NCBI RefSeq assembly: GCF_022345965.1
Contig: NZ_JAKRMU010000005.1
Coordinates: forward strand, 1 to 64,000
Length of the DNA: 64,000 nucleotides
From: Corynebacterium sp. ACRQK
GTDB lineage: Bacteria > Actinomycetota > Actinomycetes > Mycobacteriales > Mycobacteriaceae
Direction: 5' to 3'
Translations under genes and position numbers: made by a program
The notes under the pieces: model-generated
What the model was told of the DNA's origin: nothing
Database searches by the model: none
Seen by the model: only the letters and a program-made list of their open reading frames with translations
Shown: positions 16,155 through 25,878 of the stretch, in pieces
Numbering within the stretch: position 1 is the stretch's first letter
Layout: each line of letters begins with the position of its first letter

Positions 16155-17504
16155 CTAGCCCCTAAGCTGCGCCCGGTTAGAGTAATGGGACATGTAGTCG
16201 GCGTGCACCACCGGCCTGCGGGCAAACTCCGGCAGATCAGAAGTTGACTGGCCAATCAGGTCGTGCAGCATGGCGGAATCATAAGCAACCTCGCCGCGTC
16301 CAACGATTTTGCCGTCCGGCCCCACCAGGTCCACCACGTCGCGCTGCGAGAAATCGCCCTCGACCTTGGTGATGCCCACCGACAGCAAGGACTTGTGATT
16401 CTCCGTCACGGCGCGGACCGCGCCGGCATCCAGGTGCAGCTGGCCATAAGAATCTGCGGCGTACAGCACCCAGAACTTCCATGCGCTCAGGCGGTCCTGA
16501 TCCGGCCAGAAGCACGTTCCTACCTCCGCAGTATCCAGAGCCGCGCCGATGTTCTCCGTGGAAGTCAGCAGAACCGGCACACCTGCGCGAGAGGCCAGAC
16601 GGGCAGCCGATACCTTCGCCGCCATACCACCGGTGCCCAGGCGGCCACCGTCGCCTGCGGCCACGCCCTTCAGATCCTTGGAGGTTTTCACCTCGGCGAT
16701 GAACTGGGCACCTGGCTCGGCCGGGTTGCGGTCGTACAGGCCGTCCACGTCGGACAGCAGCACGCAGGCATCCGCGAAAGCCAGGTGGCTTACCAAAGCG
16801 GCCAGGCGGTCGTTGTCGCCGAAGCGCATTTCAGAGGTAGCAACCGTATCGTTCTCGTTGACAATCGGCACGGCCTTCAACTGACGCAAGCGGTCGATGG
16901 TGCGCTGGGCGTTGCGTGCGCGGTCGCGCTCTGCGGCGTCCGAAGCAGTAAGAAGAACCTGGCCGATAGTACGACCGTAACGGGCGAAGCTACGCGCCCA
17001 CTCCTGGGCCAACAGCACCTGGCCGACAGACGCGGCGGCCTGCTTGGTAGCCAGGTCGGTGGGGCGCTGGGCAAGCTCCAGAGGGCCCATGCCGCAGGCC
17101 ACAGCACCGGAAGAAACGACGATGAGGTCGGTGTCGCGCGCCATGCGCGCCTCCAGCGCGTCGGCGATCATGTCAATCTGGTTCGGATCCACACGGCCGT
17201 CGTCGTCGGTCAGGGAGGAAGATCCGATCTTCACCACCAGGCGGCGGGCGTGGGCGATGTCCTCACGTACATCGGAATCGTGCCCCATCGCCGGATCGTC
17301 TTCGTCCGCCTCCGGTTCGGGAAACTCAATGGACGTCGCGGGCACCACTGGACCCGGCTCGTGCACTGGCCTCTGCCCGTAGGTAGGCACGGGCGTGGCT
17401 AATTCGGGAGTCATCTCCCCCGGCCCTGCGTAGCTAAACGCGGACTGGGCTGAACTGAACTCTTTTTCGTCTGCAATGTCGGAATCGGAGGATGACATAC
17501 ACAC
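16155..17504 (-). CDS. proB: Glutamate 5-kinase with PUA domain and N-terminal extension
   Basis: Up to 449 residues. The kinase core begins around residue 85 with [12 protein letters not shown], followed by V-S-S-G-A-V-A-C-G and later N-E-N-D-T-V. The C-terminal ~75 residues form a PUA domain ([14 protein letters not shown]). ProB phosphorylates glutamate, the feedback-controlled first step of proline synthesis. Family members start near residue 73 here (ATG at 17288). The extra acidic, Pro/Ser-rich N-terminus may be real if the GTG at 17504 or the ATG at 17498 is used, but neither has a clear ribosome-binding site. The last codons lie in the right direct repeat. Confidence 0.93.
   Translation of the reverse strand: MCMSSSDSDIADEKEFSSAQSAFSYAGPGEMTPELATPVPTYGQRPVHEPGPVVPATSIEFPEPEADEDDPAMGHDSDVREDIAHARRLVVKIGSSSLTDDDGRVDPNQIDMIADALEARMARDTDLIVVSSGAVACGMGPLELAQRPTDLATKQAAASVGQVLLAQEWARSFARYGRTIGQVLLTASDAAERDRARNAQRTIDRLRQLKAVPIVNENDTVATSEMRFGDNDRLAALVSHLAFADACVLLSDVDGLYDRNPAEPGAQFIAEVKTSKDLKGVAAGDGGRLGTGGMAAKVSAARLASRAGVPVLLTSTENIGAALDTAEVGTCFWPDQDRLSAWKFWVLYAADSYGQLHLDAGAVRAVTENHKSLLSVGITKVEGDFSQRDVVDLVGPDGKIVGRGEVAYDSAMLHDLIGQSTSDLPEFARRPVVHADYMSHYSNRAQLRG
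16156..16186. repeat. Right direct repeat: current 3' end of proB
   Basis: Partner of 15567-15597. It encodes the present proB C-terminus N-R-A-Q-L-R-G and stop (TAG). The few differences between copies are concentrated at the distal end. Confidence 0.85.
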
Positions 17505-17552
17505 CAGTATGCCAGCCCCGCTCCCGGGGTTGTGCAGATTGGTTCAACGTAG

Positions 17553-19064
17553 CTACCCCTGCCAGCGCTCGCGCTCGGCTACTTCCCCGTCGCCGAAATC
17601 GTTCTCGTCAATCAGGCCACGGCGGGCCTGCGAGGCACGCTTGCGCTCCTCTGGGGTAGCACGGGTGTTCTGCTCCAGGCGGATGTCGGTGCCGCGCCCA
17701 CTGCGCATGACGTCCACACCGGCAGCGGTCTGCGGATCCCACTCGAAGGTGATCTCCCCGATCGTTACCTCGCTGCCCGCATCTGCGCCGGCCTTGTAAA
17801 GCGCTTCCTCCACGCCGGCCTTCGCCAGACGGTCGGCCAGGTAGCCCACGGCCTCGTCGTTTTCGAAGTCGGTCTGGCGGATCCAGCGTTCGATCTTCTC
17901 GCCACGGACGATAAAAGCATCCTCGGCGGACGGGTCGGCTTCCACCTCGAAGTCGGCAAACCGCCCGCCGGAGCGCTTGCGCAGCCCCTTCGGGGTAATC
18001 ACTTGCGCGGGCTTCTCCTCCACCGGGTTGGCCTTGCGGTGGGCCTTCACAATGTCCAGCAGCGCGTACTTCAGCTCATCCAAACCCTTGTGCGCCACGG
18101 TGGAGATGCGGAAGATCGGCCAGCCGAATTCCTTTAGTTCCTCCTCCTGCAGATCGGCCATGTCGGCGGCATCCGGCACGTCCATCTTGTTCAGGATGAT
18201 CACACGCGGACGTTCGCGGAGGTCGCCCAGCCCGGAATCGCTCGCCAGCTCCTCCTGGTAGTTGGCTAGCTCCTTTTCCAGGGCCTTGATGTCCGCGACC
18301 GGATCGCGGTCTGCCTCCAGCGAGGCGGCGTCCACAACATGGGCCAGAACGGCGGTGCGTTCGATGTGGCGCAGGAAGTCCAGCCCCAGGCCCTTGCCTT
18401 CGCTGGCGCCGGGGATCAAGCCCGGCACGTCAGCGACGGTGAATACCTCGTGCCCGACGTTGACCACGCCCAGATTCGGCACCAGGGTCGTAAACGGGTA
18501 GTCTGCGATCTTCGGCTTCGCTGCCGACAGCACGGAAATCAGCGAGCTCTTACCCGCCGATGGAAAGCCCACCAAGCCGACGTCTGCCATGGACTTGAGT
18601 TCTAGGATGACGTCTTTCGCCTCACCAGGTTCGCCCAGTAGCGCGAAGCCCGGGGCCTTCCTGCTTTTGGACGCCAGCGCTGCGTTCCCCAACCCGCCGT
18701 GTCCGCCCGCGGCGACGATCATCCGCGTACCCTTGCCTGTCAGGTCAGCAATTGCCTCGCCCTTGGAGTTAAGCACCACGGTGCCCTCCGGCACTTGGAG
18801 TACGAGATCTTCCCCGCGCGCACCGTGTCGGTGATCGCCGGCACCGTTGTTGCCACGCTGGGCCTTGATGTGCGGATGGAAGTGGAAATCCAATAGGGTG
18901 TGTACCTGCGGGGAAACCTCCAGGATGATGTCTCCACCGTGGCCACCGTTGCCGCCATCGGGTCCGCCGAGGGGTACGAACTTTTCGCGGTGGACAGAGG
19001 CACAGCCGTGGCCGCCGTCACCGGCCTGCAAATGCAGCACTACGCGATCAACGAATTGTGGCAT
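17553..19064 (-). CDS. obg: GTPase Obg/CgtA
   Basis: 503 residues. The Gly-rich Obg fold (residues 1-158) shows repeated G-G-x-G-G-x-G segments. The G domain has the P-loop [10 protein letters not shown] near residue 170, the G3 motif D-V-P-G-L-I and the G4 motif N-K-M-D. The actinobacterial OCT domain follows near residue 360, and a short charged tail ends the protein. Obg couples ribosome (50S) maturation to nutrient status. It follows rplU-rpmA, but a clear terminator between rpmA and obg suggests it also has its own promoter. The ATG follows a GAAAGG ribosome-binding site. Confidence 0.97.
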   Translation of the reverse strand: MPQFVDRVVLHLQAGDGGHGCASVHREKFVPLGGPDGGNGGHGGDIILEVSPQVHTLLDFHFHPHIKAQRGNNGAGDHRHGARGEDLVLQVPEGTVVLNSKGEAIADLTGKGTRMIVAAGGHGGLGNAALASKSRKAPGFALLGEPGEAKDVILELKSMADVGLVGFPSAGKSSLISVLSAAKPKIADYPFTTLVPNLGVVNVGHEVFTVADVPGLIPGASEGKGLGLDFLRHIERTAVLAHVVDAASLEADRDPVADIKALEKELANYQEELASDSGLGDLRERPRVIILNKMDVPDAADMADLQEEELKEFGWPIFRISTVAHKGLDELKYALLDIVKAHRKANPVEEKPAQVITPKGLRKRSGGRFADFEVEADPSAEDAFIVRGEKIERWIRQTDFENDEAVGYLADRLAKAGVEEALYKAGADAGSEVTIGEITFEWDPQTAAGVDVMRSGRGTDIRLEQNTRATPEERKRASQARRGLIDENDFGDGEVAERERWQG

Positions 19065-19156
19065 GGCTTTCCTTTCGCCCCTACTGAACCCGTCTAGGGC
19101 TTCCTAAATCTTTAAACACCGAGTCTATCGACTATCGGGACATCGGCCTAATGAAA

Positions 19157-19193
19157 AAATCCAGTGAACGCATCCGCTGCATCCACTGGATTT
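19157..19193 (-). terminator. Terminator after rpmA
   Basis: AAATCCAGTG (19157-19166) pairs perfectly with CACTGGATTT (19184-19193). Read on the minus strand, the stem is followed by a run of six T. It lies between rpmA and obg. Confidence 0.88.
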
Positions 19194-19222
19194 GTATGGT
19201 TTTAAGGCTAGTGCCTTAGAAC

Positions 19223-19489
19223 TTAGGCCTCTACTGCCTCGTCCTCGACGATGTTCACCACGCGACGGCGGCGCTTGGTAGCGAACTGGACGGAGCCGGC
19301 CTTCAGGGCGAACAGAGTGTCGTCGCCACCGCGGCCAACGTTAACGCCCGGGTGGAAAGAGGTACCACGCTGGCGGATCAGGATCTCGCCGGCCTTGACC
19401 TGCTGGCCGCCGAAGCGCTTCACACCGAGACGCTTGGACTCGGAGTCACGGCCGTTGTTGGAGCTAGATGCACCCTTCTTGTGTGCCAT
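19223..19489 (-). CDS. rpmA: 50S ribosomal protein L27
   Basis: 88 residues. The N-terminus [16 protein letters not shown] is typical and begins directly at the mature L27 sequence, with no cleavable Firmicutes-type leader. V-K-R-F-G-G-Q and the motif [11 protein letters not shown] are present. The N-terminal tail reaches the peptidyl-transferase centre. It follows rplU by 45 bp and ends at a strong terminator. Confidence 0.98.
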   Translation of the reverse strand: MAHKKGASSSNNGRDSESKRLGVKRFGGQQVKAGEILIRQRGTSFHPGVNVGRGGDDTLFALKAGSVQFATKRRRRVVNIVEDEAVEA

Positions 19490-19534
19490 TAATCTCTCCC
19501 TCCTTAAGGAAGAAAATCGAAGTGTCTCGGTAGT

Positions 19535-19837
19535 TTACTTGATACCGGTGACCTTCAGAACCGTGAGGGTCTGACGGTGGCCGTAGCGGCGCTTGTAACC
19601 GGTCTTGTTGCGGTAGTGCATGCCGCGGACCTTCGATCCGCGAACGTGCTCCACGATCTCAGCGTTGACATTTACAGATGCCAGCTTGTCACCGGTGGTG
19701 ACGTTTGCGCCATCGACGACGAGAACCGGGGTGAGAGCCACGGACGAACCCGGCTCACCCTCGATCTTCTCGACCTTGACGAGGTCACCTTCGGCAACCT
19801 TGTACTGCTTTCCGCCGGTCTTGACGATCGCGTACAT
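19535..19837 (-). CDS. rplU: 50S ribosomal protein L21
   Basis: 100 residues. [14 protein letters not shown] opens the protein and the C-terminal motif Y-K-R-R-Y-G-H-R-Q is typical of L21, which binds 23S rRNA near L20. Length is normal. AGGGGT-like sequence precedes the ATG. A 279-bp leader with a strong inverted repeat separates it from rne. Confidence 0.98.
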   Translation of the reverse strand: MYAIVKTGGKQYKVAEGDLVKVEKIEGEPGSSVALTPVLVVDGANVTTGDKLASVNVNAEIVEHVRGSKVRGMHYRNKTGYKRRYGHRQTLTVLKVTGIK

Positions 19838-20116
19838 GTAGGGCTACCCCTTTATTTCTCTAATCGGCTCAGGCAGCCCCCCTGCGGGAAGGAAGCATCC
19901 TGACTGTTACTTTTGCTTAGCTGCGTTCGTTCCCCCAAAAAATGCCCGGGGCACTTCTGTGCACACTGTGCGAACGCACCCTGCTGGAAGCTAGTGCACT
20001 CGCACAGTCCCCGGCGACGCGCGCGTTAAGGCTGGTCACCGGCGGAACGAACAGCGACTGGTTAAGACTACCCGGTCAGGGGGCTAAAAACCAAATCCCT
20101 TCGCTTTCGCTCGGAA
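19838..20116 (-). promoter_or_regulatory. rne-rplU spacer with inverted repeat and poly-T
   Basis: 279 bp without a gene. ACTGTGCGA (19965-19973) and TCGCACAGT (20000-20008) form a perfect 9-bp inverted repeat with a 26-nt loop. Reading toward rplU it is followed within about 30 nt by a compact GC palindrome (TGCCCGGGGCA) and six T. It could be the rne terminator or a leader controlling rplU-rpmA; the sequence does not decide. Confidence 0.5.
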
Positions 20117-23026
20117 CTAGTTCGTCTTGCGCACCACTCGCCGGCGCCGGCTACGCGAACGGGTGTTCTTGGACGTGTTCTCGGCGCTCTTCTTGGCACC
20201 GTTTTCGTCACTATTTTTTGTGACGCCGAAGTCCTCCGGCCGTGGGGCAAAGTCAGACTTGGAGTTGCCCCGTGTCTGCCGCTTCCGGCGTGGTGATTCC
20301 TCGAACTCGCGCTTGGCTTCCTCGTACCTGGATCGGTTAGCGGAGGAAGTGTTGGCGTCCCGACCCGAAGAAGAACGGGCACTGCGCGCGCCGGTGTCCG
20401 CCGAGCGCACCACACGGCGGCGACGGCGAGACCTAGTGTTCGCGGTCTTATTCTGCTCCGGGCGCTCGGCGTTGTTGGCTGCCGAGGGCTCGTCCGGATC
20501 CTCCTGGGCGGAGCGCTTGCGGGCGTTGGCGACGATGCTGTCGATGTCACTGTTAGACGCCTTGGAGTTGCGCCCCTGTCGCTCTCGCTCCGCAGCCTGG
20601 GCGGCATGCGGGTTCCCGCGGCGGACTACGCGGCGCACTCGACGGCGAGTGCCCTGCTGAGGCTTATCATTCTGAGCTTTGCTCTTATTGGACTCACTTT
20701 GCTGGGACTGTTGCTGGGACTGCTTGTCCTCGCGGTGCGTGTGCTTGTCCTCGCGGTGTGCTCCCGTATCCTCGCGGTAGTTCCTCTCCGACTCCTTGCC
20801 CTGGTTCTGGTTCCTGCCCTGGTTCTTAGCCTGCTGGCGCTCCTTGCGGTGCCCGTGGTCGCGTCGCGGCTCTGGATCCTTCTGTTCCACCGGGTCCGGG
20901 TGCATGATGAATCCGCGGCCATCGCAGGCCTCACACGGGGTGGAGAAGGTCTCCAGCAGGCCGGTGCCGAGGCGCTTGCGGGTCAGCTGCACCAGACCCA
21001 GCGATGTCACCTCGCCCAGCTTGTGGCGCGTGCGGTCGCGACCCAGGAACTCCGACAGGCGACGCAACACCAGATCCTGGTTCTGCTGCAGCAGCATGTC
21101 GATGAAGTCCACGACAATCATGCCGCCGATGTCGCGCAGGCGCAGCTGGCGGACGATCTCCTCGGCCGCCTCCAGGTTGTTCTCCGTGACCGTGGCCTCG
21201 AGGTTGCCGCCGCTGCCCACAAAAGAGCCGGTGTTCACGTCGATGACCGTCATGGCCTCGGTGTGGTCGATGATCAGGTAGCCGCCCGAAGGTAGCCACA
21301 CCTTGCGGGCCATGGCCTTTTCCAACTGCTGGTCCAGGTCCAGTGGCGCGAAGGCATCCTGGCCGTTGTGCTTGCCACGGTTCCACTTGTTCACGCGATC
21401 CATCAGCTCAGGGGAGGTCCGCCCCAGGTAGTCGCGCACGGCCTGCCAGGATTTATCGCCGTCGATGATCAGCTCGGAGAAGTCCGCGTTGAAGACGTCG
21501 CGCACAACTTGGATCAGCATGTTCGGCTCTTCGTACAGCGTCACCGGCTTGGAGCCCTTGGAGTTGCGTTCCTTGTTCTCGAGCTTCTGGATCTCCTGCC
21601 AACGCTTCTCTAGGCGTTGCACATCCTCGGTGATCTGCTCTTCCGTCGCGTTCTCCGCAGCCGTGCGGATAATTGCGCCACCATCGCCGGTAATTACCTC
21701 ACCCAGGATGTCCTTCAGACGCTTGCGCTCCCCCGCGGGGAGCTTGCGAGAAATACCGGCAGTCGTGCCCGCCGGGAGGTACACCAGGTAACGGCCCGCG
21801 AAGCTAATGCGGTTGGTCAGGCGCGCACCCTTGTGCCCGATCGGATCCTTCAGTACCTGCACCAGGATCTGGTCGCCCGGGCGCAGCGCCTGGTCAATCT
21901 TGCGGTTCTTGGAGTGCAGGTGCGGCGAGCGCCAATCCATCTCGCCTGCGTACAGCACGGCGTTGCGGCCTGTGCCGATATCCACGAAGGCGGCCTCCAT
22001 GCTGCCCAGCACGTTTTGCACGCGGCCGAGGTACACGTTGCCGATCAGCGACTGGTGCGTCGCATCCGCCACGAAGTGCTCGACCAGCTGGCCGTCTTCC
22101 ACCACGCCGATCTGAGTCATCATGCCCTTGTGATCGGCCCGCTCCGAATCGCGGACGATCATCGTGCGATCCACGGACTCGCGGCGCGCCAGGAACTCGG
22201 CGCGGGTGATGGCCTTGTAGTTCTTGTCTCGGTTCTTCGCCCGCCAGCGGCGCTGCGATTCGAGGCGGGTGGACCCCTTCATCTTCACCGGCTCGTCCAC
22301 TAGGTCTTCGGTGGCCCGCTCGGCCGGGTGCAGATCCTCGGGCGCGACGTTCTTCGCGGGGGTCTCTTCCGATGCGTCACCGCGGTCGTTGTTGCGTTCG
22401 CCCTTTTCTTGTGACGCCCACCCCTCCGCCCGGCGCGCATTTCCCACACGGCGCACAACTCGGCGGACTCGGCGGCGGCGAACCGGCTTCGGCACGGAGT
22501 TACCCTCCTGAGCCTTCTCCGGTTCGGACTTCACGGCCTCCTCAGCCTGCTCCGGCTTCTGCTCTGGTTCTGCCTTCTTGGCAGACTTCTTTACAGTGCG
22601 CTTCGCAGTCTTCTTCGTCGCCTTCTTGACGGTCTTTTTCGCCGCCTTCTTGGTAACCTTCTTCGCAGGCTTCTTCTTCGGTTCCTCAGCCACAGTATCC
22701 TCAGCTACAGAACCCTCGGAAGCCTCCGCCTCCGCAGGCTTCACGTCCGCCTGAGATGGCTCAGAGTTGGCACTGAGGGCGTCCAAAACAGAAAAGACCT
22801 GCGCCTGAGTCAGCGACGAGGCCGTCTTCTTCCCCTCAATGCCGTGGTCCGCCAGAATGCCCAGGAAGTCCGTCGCACGGATCCCCAACTGCTTGGCAAC
22901 AGTGTGGACGCGAACCTTCTCCCCCACACTCTCTCGATCAATTTTCGCAGCCTGAGCTGCAATTTCCGGGCTGATAGTCGCCACGAAATCTCCTTTTAAA
23001 GTCTTCAAAGTTTTCCTGATCGCCAT
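20117..23026 (-). CDS. rne: Ribonuclease E/G with Lys/Ala-rich N-terminal region
   Basis: 969 residues. After a first ~70-residue IF2-N/winged-helix-like segment there is a region of repeated A-K-K/T-K-K triplets (about residues 115-155). An Arg-rich linker with R-R-R-R-V-R-R-V-V-R-R follows, then an S1 domain (G-N-V-Y-L-G-R-V-Q-N-V-L) near residue 320. The catalytic DNase-I-like core contains V-I-D-V-N-T-G-S-F-V-G and D-F-I-D-M. The Zn-link C-E-A-C lies near residue 730. The C-terminal ~240 residues are disordered, rich in Gln/Asn/Arg with repeated R-R-R-R-V-V-R. RNase E/G starts bulk mRNA decay and rRNA processing. Two copies of the dispersed motif sit in the disordered parts (20221, 22412). 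Confidence 0.95.
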   Translation of the reverse strand: MAIRKTLKTLKGDFVATISPEIAAQAAKIDRESVGEKVRVHTVAKQLGIRATDFLGILADHGIEGKKTASSLTQAQVFSVLDALSANSEPSQADVKPAEAEASEGSVAEDTVAEEPKKKPAKKVTKKAAKKTVKKATKKTAKRTVKKSAKKAEPEQKPEQAEEAVKSEPEKAQEGNSVPKPVRRRRVRRVVRRVGNARRAEGWASQEKGERNNDRGDASEETPAKNVAPEDLHPAERATEDLVDEPVKMKGSTRLESQRRWRAKNRDKNYKAITRAEFLARRESVDRTMIVRDSERADHKGMMTQIGVVEDGQLVEHFVADATHQSLIGNVYLGRVQNVLGSMEAAFVDIGTGRNAVLYAGEMDWRSPHLHSKNRKIDQALRPGDQILVQVLKDPIGHKGARLTNRISFAGRYLVYLPAGTTAGISRKLPAGERKRLKDILGEVITGDGGAIIRTAAENATEEQITEDVQRLEKRWQEIQKLENKERNSKGSKPVTLYEEPNMLIQVVRDVFNADFSELIIDGDKSWQAVRDYLGRTSPELMDRVNKWNRGKHNGQDAFAPLDLDQQLEKAMARKVWLPSGGYLIIDHTEAMTVIDVNTGSFVGSGGNLEATVTENNLEAAEEIVRQLRLRDIGGMIVVDFIDMLLQQNQDLVLRRLSEFLGRDRTRHKLGEVTSLGLVQLTRKRLGTGLLETFSTPCEACDGRGFIMHPDPVEQKDPEPRRDHGHRKERQQAKNQGRNQNQGKESERNYREDTGAHREDKHTHREDKQSQQQSQQSESNKSKAQNDKPQQGTRRRVRRVVRRGNPHAAQAAERERQGRNSKASNSDIDSIVANARKRSAQEDPDEPSAANNAERPEQNKTANTRSRRRRRVVRSADTGARSARSSSGRDANTSSANRSRYEEAKREFEESPRRKRQTRGNSKSDFAPRPEDFGVTKNSDENGAKKSAENTSKNTRSRSRRRRVVRKTN

Positions 23027-23119
23027 GCCGCATCGTCGTTGTGGGCATCCGATCTGTATCCCATTGTCTCATATCGCTGCATATCCATCCGACAACACTG
23101 TGCTGAAGTGCGCGACTGT

Positions 23120-23132
23120 TACGCTGAACGCT
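23120..23132 (+). promoter_or_regulatory. Leaderless -10 element, gene at 23133
   Basis: TACGCT at 23120-23125, then 7 nt, then ATG. No Shine-Dalgarno sequence. Confidence 0.5.
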
Positions 23133-23897
23133 ATGCCCACCCCCTCCTCGCCCTCCGTCGCCTTCGACCAGACAGTGCTCACTGATGTCCAAAACGGCAT
23201 GCGTCCCAGCAAAGCCGCGCAGTTTGTGATTTCGCTGATTTTCGGACTGATGTTGTTCATCCTCTGCGCTCCAGTTACCGGACCCTTACCGGCGCTGGGG
23301 ATCCTCGTCGCCGCCGTCCTGGCTGGCGTCGTGTGGTGGCGCTACCTGCGGCGGGGCGGCGTGCGCGGCAACGACTACTCCCCCCTGAAGTCAGACGCTG
23401 AAGCCGCCCGCACCCCCTTCAGCTGGAAGGAAGAAGGCCGTGTGGTGCTAGTGCTTGCGCTCGTTTTCGGCATATCGCAGGTCGCAAACATTTTCAGCAG
23501 CCAGGGCAGGTGGGGCTTCGCCGCTATTGCCGCGCTGATCACCGTTGGGTTGATGTACTGGGTCGTTACTCTCGACGCCTGGCGCCCCGCCCGCTACACC
23601 GCCCCTGAAAAGTTGGGGCAAAAGATGCGAATTGAGGACCCCACCGAGTGGCTACAGGCATTCCTCTACTGCCGCCGATGCGTCCCAGGCGGGCTGCAGA
23701 TCCTGAGCGATACCTTGAAAGAGGATCTATCGCAGTACGGATGGACCACTCACAGTGCGAACGAGGCTCTGGACAAGCTAGTCGAGCAGGGCAAAGCTGT
23801 GAAAATCCGGGAGTTGCGCTCCGCCGACGGAGCGAGGAAATGGGTCACGCTAACAGAGGACGGCTCTCAAGACTTCCAGAAGCGGCACACCGGCTAA
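23133..23897 (+). CDS. Membrane protein with winged-helix-like C-terminal domain
   Basis: 254 residues from the ATG at 23133. I do not recognise a named family. A short N-terminal tail leads to four hydrophobic helices between about residues 28 and 155 (two pairs split by a basic, Gly-rich loop). The last ~80 residues are soluble and read like a small winged helix (an L-x-x-A-L-D-K-L-V-x-x-G recognition-helix pattern, then a beta hairpin ending W-V-T-L-T-E-D-G). It is divergent from rne and convergent with ndk. It could be a membrane-anchored regulator; this is inference. Confidence 0.65.
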   Translation: MPTPSSPSVAFDQTVLTDVQNGMRPSKAAQFVISLIFGLMLFILCAPVTGPLPALGILVAAVLAGVVWWRYLRRGGVRGNDYSPLKSDAEAARTPFSWKEEGRVVLVLALVFGISQVANIFSSQGRWGFAAIAALITVGLMYWVVTLDAWRPARYTAPEKLGQKMRIEDPTEWLQAFLYCRRCVPGGLQILSDTLKEDLSQYGWTTHSANEALDKLVEQGKAVKIRELRSADGARKWVTLTEDGSQDFQKRHTG

Positions 23898-23919
23898 TCC
23901 GAAGCCCCCGATACGCGAG

Positions 23920-23946
23920 AACCGCGGACGCGCTGCGCCCGCGGTT
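23920..23946. terminator. Bidirectional terminator between convergent genes
   Basis: AACCGCGG (23920-23927) pairs with CCGCGGTT (23939-23946) across an 11-nt loop. It sits between the membrane-protein gene and ndk. T runs are short on both sides. Confidence 0.6.
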
Positions 23947-23962
23947 TACTTGTCTAGCCTTC

Positions 23963-24373
23963 TTACAGGTTCGGGAACCAGATACCGATCTCGCGCTCAG
24001 CGGACTCCGGGGAGTCGGAGCCGTGCACAACATTCTCGCCAACAGTCAGGGCGAAGTCGCCGCGGATGGTGCCCGGGGTGGCCTTCTCCACCGGGTGGGT
24101 GCCACCAGCCAGCTGACGCCAAGCTGCGATAGCGGACTCACCCTCAACGATGCCCGCAACCAGCGGAGCGGAGGTGATGAAGTCCACCAGCTCGCCAAAG
24201 AAAGGCTTGTCGGCGTGCTCAGCGTAGTGCTTCTCCGCGGTCTCACGGTCAGCGGTACGCAGGTCCAGCTCCACGAGCTTCAGACCCTTCTTTTCAATGC
24301 GGGAAATAATTTCGCCCACGTGGCCGTTCTTAACACCGTCGGGCTTAATCAGAATCAGAGTGCGTTCAGTCAT
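23963..24373 (-). CDS. ndk: Nucleoside diphosphate kinase
   Basis: 136 residues, the standard length. It transfers the gamma phosphate between nucleoside triphosphates and diphosphates. The start [10 protein letters not shown] and the active-site region N-V-V-H-G-S-D-S, with the phospho-accepting His at residue 117, are intact. The start is leaderless: TAGAAT (minus strand, 24381-24386) lies 7 nt before the ATG. Confidence 0.98.
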   Translation of the reverse strand: MTERTLILIKPDGVKNGHVGEIISRIEKKGLKLVELDLRTADRETAEKHYAEHADKPFFGELVDFITSAPLVAGIVEGESAIAAWRQLAGGTHPVEKATPGTIRGDFALTVGENVVHGSDSPESAEREIGIWFPNL

Positions 24374-24386
24374 GCCAGTGATTCTA
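24374..24386 (-). promoter_or_regulatory. Leaderless -10 element of ndk
   Basis: TAGAAT on the minus strand (24381-24386), 7 nt, then the ndk ATG. Confidence 0.55.
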
Positions 24387-24427
24387 CACGTGGCGTCACC
24401 GCACCACAGCGCCGCAACGCCCCGGCG

Positions 24428-25765
24428 TTACACGCGATTGCGCACCTGATTCATCAGTGCGTAGGCACGGTCACCCGGGCATGCCGTCGCAGTGGAAACG
24501 TCGCCCCAGTCACGGTGGCCGGTGATCGTGCGGCGGGTCAGGTTCAGGCGGGCCGCGTTGTTCACGTAGCGCACGTGGCCGCGCGGATCCAGACCCAGCC
24601 CACGGCACAGGTAGCCGAGAACACGCACCAGGGAGTTGATCGCGGCGGGAGTAGGAGCCTGCTGCATGAAGTTACCCAGCAGACACACACCAATGTTGCC
24701 GTCGTTCGCGTTGTACACGTGGCCTGCGGTGACGGACATGGGGGATGCGCCCAGGCTGCCGGATTGGAAGACCGCCTGGCCATCCGTGCCGGTGGTGCGC
24801 CCCTGGAACACGGTGCCATCCGGGGCAATCAGCAGGTGGTAGCCGATGTCGCCCCAGCCGCGTCCGCCGTTCGCCCGGGAGGCGTGGAAGGCGTAGATGC
24901 TGCGGACGTTCGCGGCGTAGTCGCCGTTGGCAGGAGTGGCCATCGCCGTGTGGTGCACAGTGATGAGCTGTGCGCGGGTGAAGCGGGGAGTCCACCCCAT
25001 CAGCGACTCGTTGGCGCCCCACTCGCGGCGGGAAACCACTCGCAGGCCGTTGATCACGTTCGCACCACCGATGCCGATACCGCCACCCGGAGCCGGCGCA
25101 CCCGGGTTGGCCAGGCCACTGGACTGTAGGATCCCGGCGATGGTGCCCGCCAGCGCAAGTGAACCAACCACGGCCGCAGCTCCGGTTTCCAGACTGCTTT
25201 GCAGCTCAGCCGGGTTGGAGGGCAGGCCCATCGGTGCAGCGTAGGGTGCAATGCCCGCGCCGAAGATCTGCTCTTCCTGCCCCTGTGGTGCCTCCACAAT
25301 GTGGAGGAACAGGCGAGTCGCGGGGTCGTTGACCTCACCGGGCAGCCAGACGGCAGTGGCGCCCTCGGGAAGCTCTACGGGCTCGGACTTCAGCGCGGAA
25401 TCATCGCCCTCGCGGTCGTGAGCCTCGGGCTGGACCACGCGGTCTTCGGTGCGGCCACCCGGGAACTCGAAGCGCAGGGTCGCCTTCGTGCCCTCGGTCG
25501 CTGCGGGTGCAAAGGTGATCGTGAGGTACCCGATGCCTCCGGGTAACTCGCCCTTTTGGTTGACGCCGATTCCCGTTCCGGTAAAGCCCTCCGGCTCGGC
25601 AGAGTTCAGGGCGCCGGCAGGTCCGGCGGGATCTGCATCGGGGAGTGCGTCGTCAGCGGAGGAGAAGACCCCCATATTGTTACGGTTGGCAAAGAGGAGG
25701 GAGCCACCAACGGCGGCCCCCAGGGCGGTGGAAGATCGGAAGAATGCACGGCGCGTTAACGTCAT
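24428..25765 (-). CDS. Tat-exported N-acetylmuramoyl-L-alanine amidase (PGRP/Amidase_2)
   Basis: 445 residues from the ATG at 25765. The N-terminus T-L-T-R-R-A-F-F-R followed by a hydrophobic stretch is a twin-arginine signal. A beta-rich middle domain of about 200 residues precedes an amidase domain from about residue 255. There the Zn ligands and active site appear as L-I-T-V-H-H-T-A, G-D-I-G-Y-H-L-L-I, G-N-I-G-V-C-L-L-G-N and T-I-T-G-H-R-D-W with A-C-P-G-D. It cuts the bond between N-acetylmuramic acid and the stem peptide, outside the cell. The layout matches corynebacterial and mycobacterial secreted amidases. A copy of the dispersed motif lies in the middle domain (25561). Confidence 0.88.
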   Translation of the reverse strand: MTLTRRAFFRSSTALGAAVGGSLLFANRNNMGVFSSADDALPDADPAGPAGALNSAEPEGFTGTGIGVNQKGELPGGIGYLTITFAPAATEGTKATLRFEFPGGRTEDRVVQPEAHDREGDDSALKSEPVELPEGATAVWLPGEVNDPATRLFLHIVEAPQGQEEQIFGAGIAPYAAPMGLPSNPAELQSSLETGAAAVVGSLALAGTIAGILQSSGLANPGAPAPGGGIGIGGANVINGLRVVSRREWGANESLMGWTPRFTRAQLITVHHTAMATPANGDYAANVRSIYAFHASRANGGRGWGDIGYHLLIAPDGTVFQGRTTGTDGQAVFQSGSLGASPMSVTAGHVYNANDGNIGVCLLGNFMQQAPTPAAINSLVRVLGYLCRGLGLDPRGHVRYVNNAARLNLTRRTITGHRDWGDVSTATACPGDRAYALMNQVRNRV

Positions 25766-25878
25766 GCACCGGATAATAAACCACATTCGGGGGTAGCGGG
25801 AGACTTACCCCCACTTAAGGGTATTCCCAGTTGAATGTTGCTGGTGTTATACATGGTGCAAATGTGGCGTGGCAATGA

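Noticed and set aside
20600-20830. Apparent Leu-rich transmembrane protein on the plus strand within rne
   Set aside because: It is the complement of the Gln/Lys/Arg-rich disordered region of RNase E, which gives Leu runs when read backwards.
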